DNA from: Flavobacteriales bacterium
GTDB lineage: Bacteria; Bacteroidota; Bacteroidia; Flavobacteriales_F; PHOS-HE28
DNA: 64,000 bases
Direction of reading: 5' to 3'
NCBI GenBank assembly: GCA_016715895.1
Contig: JADJXH010000003.1
Location: 1,474,501-1,538,500, forward strand
The notes under the pieces were generated by a model. It was not told the origin of the DNA. It was given only the letters and a program-made list of their open reading frames with translations, and searched no databases. Positions within the stretch are counted from its first letter, which is position 1, and every line of letters begins with the position of its first letter. This document shows, in pieces, positions 39,884 to 46,578 of the stretch. A program made the position numbers and the translations under genes.

Positions 39884-42157
39884 TCAATCCTTCTGCTGCG
39901 CCCGGATGATGTTGAGCGCACCGCCGGCCTTGAACCATTCGATCTGCTGGGCATTGTAAGTGTGGTTCACCTGGATGGTGTCCTTCGACCCGTCCTTGTG
40001 GTTCAGCACCAGCGTGAGGGGCTTGCCCGGCGCGAAGGCCGTGAGGTCCGTGAAGTCGATGCGGTCGTCCTCCTGGATCTTGTCGTAGTCGGCCTCGTTG
40101 CTGAAGGTGAGGGCCAGCATGCCCTGCTTCTTCAGGTTGGTCTCGTGGATGCGGGCGAAGCTCTTCACCAGCACGGCCTTCACGCCCAGGTGACGCGGCT
40201 GCATGGCGGCATGCTCGCGGCTGCTGCCCTCGCCATAGTTCTGGTCGCCCACCACGATGCTGGGCTGGCCGGCCGCCTTGTACGCACGCTGCGTGGCGGG
40301 CACCGGGCCGTAGCTGCCGTCGAGCTGGTTCTTCACCTCGTTGGCCTTGCCGTTGAAGAAGTTGATGGCGCCGATCAGCGTGTTGTTGCTGATGTTGTCC
40401 AGGTGGCCGCGGTACTTCAGCCAGGTGCCGGCCATGCTGATGTGGTCCGTGGTGCACTTGCCCTTGGCCTTGATCAGCACCACGGCTCCGGTGATGTTCT
40501 TCCCGTCCCACGCGGGGAAGGGCTCCAGCAGCTGCAGGCGCTCACTGTCGGGCTTCACGTTCACCACCACACTGCTGCCGTCCGCGGCGGGGGCCACGAA
40601 ACCGGCGTCCTTCACCTCGAAGCCCATCGGGGGCAGTTCGATGCCCTTCGGCTCATCCAGCTTCACCTTCTTGCCCTCCTCATTGACCAGCTCATCGGTC
40701 ATGGGGTTGAAGGTGAGGTCGCCGGCGATGGCCAAGGCGGTCACCACCTCGGGGCTGGCCACGAAGGCGTGGGTGTTGGGGTTGCCGTCGTTGCGGGCGG
40801 CGAAGTTGCGGTTGAAGCTGGTGATGATGGAGTTCTTCCGGTTCGGGTCATTGCTGTGGCGCGCCCACTGACCGATGCAGGGACCACAGGCGTTGGCCAG
40901 CACCACGCCGCCCATCTTGTCGAATGTGGCCAGGATGCCGTCGCGCTCGGCGGTGTAGCGCACCTGCTCACTGCCCGGGGTGATGGTGAACTCGCTCTTC
41001 GCCTTCAGCTTCTTGTCCACGGCCTGCTGCGCGAGGCTGGCGCTGCGGGTGAGGTCCTCGTAGCTGCTGTTGGTGCACGAGCCGATGAGGCCGACCTCCA
41101 GCTGCGCGGGCCAGCCGTTCTCCTTCACGGCGGCGGCGAACTTGCTCAGCGGCCACGCCAGGTCGGGTGTGAACGGACCGTTGATGTGCGGCTCCAGGGT
41201 GCTCAGGTCGATCTCGATCACCTGGTCGAAGTACTTCGCGGGGTCGGCGTACACCTCGGGGTCGCCCTGCAGGTGCCCGGCGATGGCGTCGGCCAGGGCG
41301 GCCACCTCGGCACGGCCGGTGCCCTTAAGGTACCGGCGCATGCTGTCGTCGTAGCTGAAGGTGCTGGTGGTGGCCCCGATCTCGGCGCCCATGTTGGCGA
41401 TGGTGCCCTTGCCGGTGCAGCTCATGCTCTCGGCGCCCGGTCCGAAGTACTCCACGATGGCGCCGGTGCCGCCCTTCACGGTGAGGATGCCGGCCACCTT
41501 CAGGATCACGTCCTTCGGGCTGGTCCAGCCGTTGAGCTTGCCGGTGAGCTTCACGCCGATGAGCTTGGGCCACTTCAGTTCCCAGGCCAGGCCGCTCATC
41601 ACGTCGCAGGCATCCGCGCCGCCCACGCCGATGGCGATCATGCCCAGGCCGCCGGCGTTCACCGTGTGGCTGTCGGTGCCGATCATCATGCCGCCGGGGA
41701 AGGCGTACTGCTCCAGCACCACCTGGTGGATGATGCCGGCGCCGGGCTTCCAGAAGCCGATGCCGTACTTGTTGCTGATGCTCTCCAGGAAGTTGAAGAC
41801 CTCGTTGCTCTTCAGCAGCGCGTCCTGCAGGTCCTGCTTGGCGCCCACGCGGGCCTGGATGAGGTGGTCGCAATGCACGGTACTGGGCACGGCCACCTGC
41901 TTGCGGCCGGTGGTGCTGAACTGCAGCAGGGCCATCTGGGCGGTGGCGTCCTGCATGGCCACGCGGTCCGGAGCGAAATCGACGTAATCCTTGCCGCGGT
42001 TGAAGGCGCTCTTGGCGTCACCGTCCCACAGGTGGGCGTAGAGGATCTTCTCGGTGAGGGTGAGCGGGCGGCCGACGGCCTTGCGGGCAGCGGCGACGCG
42101 GGCGGGGTAGCGGCTGTACACCGCCTTGATCATGTCGAGGTCGAAGATCTGGCTCAT
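39884..42157 (-). CDS. acnA: Aconitate hydratase (757 aa)
   Basis: TCA-cycle enzyme converting citrate to isocitrate, mitochondrial-aconitase type. The three cysteines that hold the [4Fe-4S] cluster are Cys361 (IGSCTNSSYEDL), Cys424 and Cys427 (ACGPCIGQW). Their spacing of 63 and 3 residues equals that of the mitochondrial enzyme. Other signatures are GMMIGTDSHTVNAGGLG (substrate His/Asp region), RNFAARNDGNPNTHAFVASPEV, and the swivel-domain GDQNYGEGSSREHAAM. Length is normal. It is in the same window as icd (49345), the next pathway step, but in a separate unit. ATG 42157 is chosen over a long upstream open frame because the conserved N-terminus starts here and a perfect -7 box lies 27 nt upstream. 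The symbol acnA reflects general use; the sequence is closest to AcnM-type enzymes. Confidence 0.95.
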   Translation of the reverse strand: MSQIFDLDMIKAVYSRYPARVAAARKAVGRPLTLTEKILYAHLWDGDAKSAFNRGKDYVDFAPDRVAMQDATAQMALLQFSTTGRKQVAVPSTVHCDHLIQARVGAKQDLQDALLKSNEVFNFLESISNKYGIGFWKPGAGIIHQVVLEQYAFPGGMMIGTDSHTVNAGGLGMIAIGVGGADACDVMSGLAWELKWPKLIGVKLTGKLNGWTSPKDVILKVAGILTVKGGTGAIVEYFGPGAESMSCTGKGTIANMGAEIGATTSTFSYDDSMRRYLKGTGRAEVAALADAIAGHLQGDPEVYADPAKYFDQVIEIDLSTLEPHINGPFTPDLAWPLSKFAAAVKENGWPAQLEVGLIGSCTNSSYEDLTRSASLAQQAVDKKLKAKSEFTITPGSEQVRYTAERDGILATFDKMGGVVLANACGPCIGQWARHSNDPNRKNSIITSFNRNFAARNDGNPNTHAFVASPEVVTALAIAGDLTFNPMTDELVNEEGKKVKLDEPKGIELPPMGFEVKDAGFVAPAADGSSVVVNVKPDSERLQLLEPFPAWDGKNITGAVVLIKAKGKCTTDHISMAGTWLKYRGHLDNISNNTLIGAINFFNGKANEVKNQLDGSYGPVPATQRAYKAAGQPSIVVGDQNYGEGSSREHAAMQPRHLGVKAVLVKSFARIHETNLKKQGMLALTFSNEADYDKIQEDDRIDFTDLTAFAPGKPLTLVLNHKDGSKDTIQVNHTYNAQQIEWFKAGGALNIIRAQQKD

Positions 42158-42184
42158 GCGCGGTCGGGTGCGGTTTTGCGGCCG

Positions 42185-42192
42185 CAAAGGTA
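42185..42192 (-). promoter_or_regulatory. -7 element of acnA
   Basis: The minus strand reads TACCTTTG, a perfect match to TAnnTTTG, 27 nt before the ATG at 42157. The divergent interval 42193-42451 shows no convincing gene. Confidence 0.6.
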
Positions 42193-42451
42193 CGCGGCGA
42201 AGGATCCGCGCCCCGGACGGCGGCGGGAGTTCCCAACAGGGTGATCGGCCAGGATGCTTCTCCTGTCCGCCATTTCCTTTGCACCATGGCTCCTCGTCCA
42301 CACCGCAAAGGCAAGCGTGAGAGCACAAGGCAACGACACGAAGCCGGGGAGGCCCGTACGCGTCGCGACCGAGGCGGTGAACAAGCGGACCTCCGGCGTT
42401 GGCCCCCACGCAAACGTCCGCCCAACTGGAAAGGTCCGTGGCCATGACCCT

Positions 42452-42459
42452 TACTTTCG
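42452..42459 (+). promoter_or_regulatory. -7 element of the Sel1-repeat gene
   Basis: TACTTTCG ends exactly 4 nt before the ATG at 42464. Confidence 0.5.
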
Positions 42460-42463
42460 CATC

Positions 42464-42958
42464 ATGTCCGCGCGGAATCCGCATGTGAAACGAGCGTTGC
42501 AGATGCTCAGCAAGCGTCACTACGACGCTGCCGCAGTGGTCGACATGCTCCGCAAGGCGGATGAGGAAGGTGATGCTGAAGCCGCATACGCGTTGGGCAC
42601 TTGGCATTTGTTCGGCAAGCATGTCCCGCTCGATGCCAGGGTGGCCGCCCGCTACCTGAAGCGCGCCACGGACCGCAATTTTCCAGATGCCGCCTATGAC
42701 CTCGCCGTATCCCATGAAAAGGGAGTTGGCGTGCCCAAGGACCTGGGCAAGGCGTTCAGCCTGTACATGAAGGCGGCCCTTTTGGGCGATCAACAGGCCA
42801 TGTACGAGGTCGGCCGGTGCTTCTATTGGGGCGTGGGAACGGAAAAGGACCGGGACGCCGCGCGCGTTTGGTTCGACGCGTACGACCGCGATCGGAACGG
42901 ACCGGATCAACCGGTGAAACGCCGCCGCGTGCGTCGTACCCCCATCAAGGTCAGCTGA
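42464..42958 (+). CDS. Sel1-like repeat protein (164 aa)
   Basis: Cytoplasmic helical-repeat protein. Three Sel1/TPR-like units of about 36 residues can be aligned: EGDAEAAYALGTWHLFGKHVPLDARVAARYL, FPDAAYDLAVSHEKGVGVPKDLGKAFSLY, and DQQAMYEVGRCFYWGVGTEKDRDAARVWF. Sel1 repeats usually mediate protein contacts, and no enzymatic part is present. The C-terminus is basic (KRRRVRRTPIKVS). ATG 42464 is preferred to upstream starts because of the promoter box 4 nt before it. It overlaps the convergent epimerase stop by 8 bp. Confidence 0.8.
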   Translation: MSARNPHVKRALQMLSKRHYDAAAVVDMLRKADEEGDAEAAYALGTWHLFGKHVPLDARVAARYLKRATDRNFPDAAYDLAVSHEKGVGVPKDLGKAFSLYMKAALLGDQQAMYEVGRCFYWGVGTEKDRDAARVWFDAYDRDRNGPDQPVKRRRVRRTPIKVS

Positions 42959-44054
42959 CCACCACCGCCCGGGCTTCATCCAGGAAGGCGGGGGCGATGG
43001 ACGCTCCGAGACCCGGTCCGTCCGGCAGGCGGATCCGCCCCCCGTCCATGTACCGGATGCCACCCCTCACCGGATCGGCCGTGAACATGAGCGGGGTGTC
43101 CATATCGCAGTACCGGACGCAGGGGTCGCTCAAGGCGAGGGCGGCCGAGGCGCTCCAGGCCAGCCGGCTCTCCAGGAAGCCGCCCACCTGCACGGTGATC
43201 CCCGCTTCCGCCGCGAGGGCGATGATCTTGCGGGCCTTGAACAGGCCTCCGCTCTTGCCGAGCTTGATGTTGAAGCGCTGGCAGGCGCCGAGGGCGATGA
43301 GGCGCTCGGCATCGTGGTGGTCGCAGCAGCTCTCATCCGCCATGATCGGGATGGGGCTGGCCTCCTTCACCCGGCGCAGCTCCATGAAGCGCCAGCGCGG
43401 GATGGGTTCCTCGCAATGTTCGATGCCGGCATCGCCCAGCGCGTTCAGCACGCGGATGGCGGTGTCGGGGTCCCAGCCCTGGTTGGCATCGATGCGCAGG
43501 GGGATCGAAGGGATCCTTGATCGGATGGCCCGGATCCGCCTGATGTCCAGATCACCAGCACCACCCAGCTTCACCTTGATCACCGGGAAGCCGGCGGCCA
43601 CGACCGCCTCCGCTTCGGCGGCCATCCGCTCGGGCTCGCCCAGGCTCACGGTGTAGTCGGTGATGGGATCGAAGCGATCCTGCCCACCGAGATGGCTCCA
43701 GAGCGGACGATCAGCGGCTTGCGCGGCCAGGTCGTGCAAGGCGATGTCGACGGCGCTCTTGATGCTGCTGTTGCCGAAGATCAGGCGGTCCATCACCGCA
43801 TGCGCTCCTTCAAGGTCGCCGGCGGGGTGGCCCAGCAGGGTGCGGGCCAGATGCCGGCCCACGACCAGGCACGTCTCCTGGGTCTCGCCGTTGATCGACC
43901 AGAACGGACTGCATTCCCCCCACCCCACCCGACCATCATCGGTGTGCACTTCCACCACCACGTTGGCCACCTCGTGGAGGGCGCCGAGGGCGGTGACGAA
44001 GGGCGCCTTGAGGGGGATGGTGAGCGGATGGAGGAGAACGCGGGCGATGCGCAT
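42951..44054 (-). CDS. Enolase-superfamily dipeptide epimerase (367 aa)
   Basis: Muconate-lactonising-enzyme-like member of the enolase superfamily, most similar in layout to L-Ala-D/L-Glu epimerases used in murein-peptide recycling. The catalytic base pair is Lys160-x-Lys162 (VIKVKLGG). The metal ligands are Asp189 (RIDANQGW), Glu215 or Glu216 (CEEPIP) and Asp240 (IMADES). The opposite-face Lys264 lies in FNIKLGKSGGL. The CDMDTPLMFTADPVRGG segment near the C-terminus is typical of dipeptide epimerases. Exact dipeptide specificity cannot be read from sequence. ATG 44054 matches the normal N-terminus. It is divergent from the bestrophin gene, with a possible -7 (CACCTTCG, minus strand, 44062-44069). 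Confidence 0.85.
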   Translation of the reverse strand: MRIARVLLHPLTIPLKAPFVTALGALHEVANVVVEVHTDDGRVGWGECSPFWSINGETQETCLVVGRHLARTLLGHPAGDLEGAHAVMDRLIFGNSSIKSAVDIALHDLAAQAADRPLWSHLGGQDRFDPITDYTVSLGEPERMAAEAEAVVAAGFPVIKVKLGGAGDLDIRRIRAIRSRIPSIPLRIDANQGWDPDTAIRVLNALGDAGIEHCEEPIPRWRFMELRRVKEASPIPIMADESCCDHHDAERLIALGACQRFNIKLGKSGGLFKARKIIALAAEAGITVQVGGFLESRLAWSASAALALSDPCVRYCDMDTPLMFTADPVRGGIRYMDGGRIRLPDGPGLGASIAPAFLDEARAVVVS

Positions 44055-44085
44055 GCGACCACGAAGGTGGGAAGCCGGCCGCGAG

Positions 44086-44093
44086 TAAGTTCG
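44086..44093 (+). promoter_or_regulatory. -7 element of the bestrophin gene
   Basis: TAAGTTCG ends exactly 4 nt before the ATG at 44098, so a leaderless message is expected. Confidence 0.45.
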
Positions 44094-44097
44094 TGGC

Positions 44098-45108
44098 ATG
44101 CACGCCGGACGCCGCTTCACCCTCACCCAGGTCCTGCTCTGGACCCGCCGGGACATCCTGTGGTACCTGATCTTCGCGGCGATCGCGACCGTGCTGTACG
44201 ATCGGGCCGGCTGGCACTGGCTCACCCTGCCGTGGGTGCCGATCGCGATGGTGGGCACCGCGGTGGCCTTCATCATCGGCTTCAAGAACAACGCGAGCTA
44301 CAACAGGCTGTGGGAGGCGCGGCAGATCTATGGGGCCATCTTGAACAGCAGCCGGTCCTGGGCCATCATGGCCATCGACTTCGTCCATGGCCCCGGGGCC
44401 ACCGCGGCTGAACTGCAGGCCATCCGCACACAGCTGGTGCACCGCCACATCGCCTGGCTGCACGCCCTGCGGTTCCAGCTGCGCCAGCCGCGGGCCTGGG
44501 AGCACATGATCAAGGTGTACAACCGGGAGTTCCGCAGTGCCTACAGGGTGGACGAACAGGACGGCAATACCCTGGCCGATGCGATCGACGGGCTGGTGCC
44601 CCAGGAGGAGAAGGAGGAGGTGCTGGCCCGCGCGAACGTGGCCACCCAGCTGCTGGCCCGCCAGTCCCGGGACCTTCGCGAACTGAACGCGCGCGGCCTG
44701 CTGCATGAACTGAGGCAGGTGGAGATGCAGAACATGCTGGTGGACCTCTATGGGCAGCAGGGCAAATGCGAGCGCATCAAGAACTTCCCCTATCCCCGGC
44801 AGTACGCCACGGTGAACCTGATGTTCGTGCGACTGTTCAACACGCTGGTGCCCTTCGGCATGCTGGGCGAGTTCGCCCGGCTGGGTTCGGGTTTCGTGTG
44901 GCTCACCATCCCCTTCGCGGCCCTGGTGTCATGGGTATTCATGCTCATGGAGCGTATCGGCGAGGCGTCGGAGAATCCTTTCGAGGGCGGGGCGAACGAT
45001 GTACCGATCACAGCCCTCACGCGCACGATCGAGATCGACCTGCGGGAGATGCTCGGAGAACCGGAGGTGCCGACACCGTTGAAGCCGGTGAACGAGGTGC
45101 TGATGTGA
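44098..45108 (+). CDS. Bestrophin-family ion channel (336 aa)
   Basis: Bestrophin/UPF0187 membrane channel. Two N-terminal TM helices (ILWYLIFAAIATVLY and LPWVPIAMVGTAVAFIIGFKNNASYNRLWEAR) contain the family signature F-x-x-x-x-x-YNRLWEAR, followed by RSWAI. The cytoplasmic helical region has MQNMLVDLYGQQGKCERIKNFPYPRQYA, and two further TM segments follow (LFNTLVPFGMLGEF and FVWLTIPFAALVSWVFMLMERIG), then the conserved ENPFEGGANDVPITALTRTIEIDLREMLGE end. Bacterial bestrophins such as KpBest form pentameric channels, mostly cation-selective. Role in this organism is unknown. It is followed by a large inverted repeat. Confidence 0.92.
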   Translation: MHAGRRFTLTQVLLWTRRDILWYLIFAAIATVLYDRAGWHWLTLPWVPIAMVGTAVAFIIGFKNNASYNRLWEARQIYGAILNSSRSWAIMAIDFVHGPGATAAELQAIRTQLVHRHIAWLHALRFQLRQPRAWEHMIKVYNREFRSAYRVDEQDGNTLADAIDGLVPQEEKEEVLARANVATQLLARQSRDLRELNARGLLHELRQVEMQNMLVDLYGQQGKCERIKNFPYPRQYATVNLMFVRLFNTLVPFGMLGEFARLGSGFVWLTIPFAALVSWVFMLMERIGEASENPFEGGANDVPITALTRTIEIDLREMLGEPEVPTPLKPVNEVLM

Positions 45109-45120
45109 CGGGGGAGTGAC

Positions 45121-45201
45121 GAGTGGCGAGTGGGGAGTGACGAGTGGCGAGTCTCCATGACCCGGATGCACGCGCCACTCGTCACTCCCCACTCGCCACT
45201 C
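45121..45201. repeat. Perfect 28-bp inverted repeat made of 7-bp words
   Basis: Arms 45121-45148 and 45174-45201 are exact reverse complements, each being GAGTGGC-GAGTGGG-GAGTGAC-GAGTGGC in the same order, around a 25-nt loop. A further heptamer (GAGTGAC) precedes the left arm and one decayed copy follows it. It could fold into a long cruciform or RNA hairpin between the bestrophin gene and the rplI terminator. Confidence 0.93.
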
Positions 45202-45226
45202 CCTGGATCGGATCCCTGGGAACGAA

Positions 45227-45254
45227 GAAGGGCCGCCCTGATGGACGGCCCTTC
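45227..45254. terminator. Terminator of the rpsF-rpsR-rplI operon
   Basis: Stem 45227-45235 with 45246-45254 (GAAGGGCCG / CGGCCCTTC), loop of 10 nt. It lies 20 bp beyond the rplI stop and can act in both directions. Confidence 0.7.
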
Positions 45255-45273
45255 CCGGTGTTCGTGATCAGGC

Positions 45274-45720
45274 TTACTCGCCCACCACCTCGAACGGGAT
45301 GCTGCGCACCACGTCGCGATGGAAGCTCACCTCGGCCTCGTAGGTGCCGATGGTCTTGATGGTATCGCCCTTGATCTTGATGTTCTTGCGGTCCACCTCG
45401 AAGCCGAGGGCCTTGATGGCATCGGCCAGCATGATGGTGTTGACGCTGCCGAAGATCTTGCCCTTCTCGCCCACCTTGGCCGCGACCTTCAGGGTCTTGT
45501 TGGCCAGGCCCTCGGCGATCTTTTCGGCGGCCGAGCGGATCTGGGCCTCCTTGTGGGCGCGCTGCTTGAGCGTCTCGTTGAGCTGCTTGCGGGCGCTGTC
45601 GGTGGCGACCATCGCCAGGCCGCGAGGGATCAGGAAGTTGCGGGCGTAGCCGTCGCGCACCTTCACCACATCGTTGGCGTAGCCCAGGTTGTCCACGTCC
45701 TGTTTCAGAATGACCTCCAT
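45274..45720 (-). CDS. rplI: 50S ribosomal protein L9 (148 aa)
   Basis: The N-terminal 23S-binding domain starts MEVILKQDVDNLGYANDVVKVRDGYARNFLIPRGLA, the L9 signature, followed by the long connecting helix and a C-terminal domain (about 80-148) ending VRSIPFEVVGE. Length is standard. Last gene of the rpsF-rpsR-rplI operon, 22 bp after rpsR. Confidence 0.97.
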   Translation of the reverse strand: MEVILKQDVDNLGYANDVVKVRDGYARNFLIPRGLAMVATDSARKQLNETLKQRAHKEAQIRSAAEKIAEGLANKTLKVAAKVGEKGKIFGSVNTIMLADAIKALGFEVDRKNIKIKGDTIKTIGTYEAEVSFHRDVVRSIPFEVVGE

Positions 45721-45742
45721 GGTGATGACTGTTGAGGGTGGA

Positions 45743-46021
45743 TCACTTGAGCATGTCGCCCACGTAAGGCATGAGGGCCAGGTGGCGGGCCCGCTTGACG
45801 GCCTGGCCGACCTTGCGCTGGTATTTCAGGCTGGTGCCGGTGAGGCGGCGGGGCAGGATCTTGCCCTGCTCGTTCACGAAGCGCAGCAGGAAATCGGCGT
45901 CCTTGTAGTCGATGTACGTGATGCCGAGCTTCTTGAAGCGGCAGTACTTCTCCTTCTTGGTCTCGATCGCGATGGGGGTGAGGTAGCGGATCTCGCCCCC
46001 GGATGCATTGTTCTCGGCCAT
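45743..46021 (-). CDS. rpsR: 30S ribosomal protein S18 (92 aa)
   Basis: Binds with S6 on the platform of the small subunit. The core YCRFKKLGITYIDYKDADFLLRFVNEQGKILPRRLTG, then YQRKVGQAVKRARHLALMPYV, is unmistakable. The first residues (MAENNASGGEIRYLTPIAIE) are the usual Bacteroidota extension. It starts 3 bp after the rpsF stop. Confidence 0.97.
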   Translation of the reverse strand: MAENNASGGEIRYLTPIAIETKKEKYCRFKKLGITYIDYKDADFLLRFVNEQGKILPRRLTGTSLKYQRKVGQAVKRARHLALMPYVGDMLK

Positions 46022-46024
46022 GGC

Positions 46025-46432
46025 TTAGCTGTTCGGTTGGTCTGCGTTCTCCTCCTTGCGACGGCGCGCGGGGCGCTCGGCGGTGTCGTCCCCGCTGGTG
46101 GCGCTCTGCTTGTTGCGGCGGCGGTCGGCGAAGGCCTGGTGGTGCTTGTCCATCTTCACGGTCATGAAGCGCAGCACCCGCTCATCGCGGCGGTACTCGG
46201 TCTCGAGCTTGTCCACGAAGGGCGCATCGCTCTCGAACTCGAACAGGTGGTAGAAGCCCGTGGACTTCTTCTGGATGGGATACGCGAGCTTGCGCATCCC
46301 CCAGCTCTCTTCGTGGTGGACCTTGCCACGGCCTTTTTTGATCAGGTCTTTGAATTTCTTGACCGCCTCCTTTGTCTGGTCCTCAGACAAAACGGGAGTA
46401 AGGATGAAGACGGTCTCGTACCGGTTGGTCAT
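46025..46432 (-). CDS. rpsF: 30S ribosomal protein S6 (135 aa)
   Basis: Opening NRYETVFILTPVLSEDQTKEAVKKF and the region WGMRKLAYPIQKKSTGFYHLFEFE are diagnostic of S6; VLRFMTVKMDKHH closes the folded domain. A charged tail of about 30 residues rich in Arg, Glu and Lys follows, as is common. The start is the ATG at 46432. Longer versions run into the dnaX promoter region. It is the promoter-proximal gene of the operon. Confidence 0.95.
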   Translation of the reverse strand: MTNRYETVFILTPVLSEDQTKEAVKKFKDLIKKGRGKVHHEESWGMRKLAYPIQKKSTGFYHLFEFESDAPFVDKLETEYRRDERVLRFMTVKMDKHHQAFADRRRNKQSATSGDDTAERPARRRKEENADQPNS

Positions 46433-46455
46433 GGTACCTGGTGTGAAATGGGGTG

Positions 46456-46463
46456 CGAAGGTA
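46456..46463 (-). promoter_or_regulatory. -7 element of the rpsF operon
   Basis: The minus strand reads TACCTTCG, 23 nt before the rpsF ATG. The interval to dnaX is divergent. Confidence 0.5.
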
Positions 46464-46563
46464 GGCATTTCCGCCTGTCCGCCAAGCCCCTGCCCCACCA
46501 CCACCCGGCGGACCTTGTCCACCGCTGTTGAGATCTCCGCCCGGCCACCGCGCGAGGCCCGGC

Positions 46564-46571
46564 TATCTTAG
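46564..46571 (+). promoter_or_regulatory. -7 element of dnaX
   Basis: TATCTTAG keeps TAnnTT and the last G, 7 nt before the dnaX ATG at 46579. Confidence 0.45.
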
Positions 46572-46578
46572 CCGCCCG

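Noticed and set aside
42254..42463. Longer start (234 residues) for the Sel1-repeat gene
   Set aside because: The added 70 residues are not repeat-like, and a promoter box lies inside the extension 4 nt before the chosen ATG.
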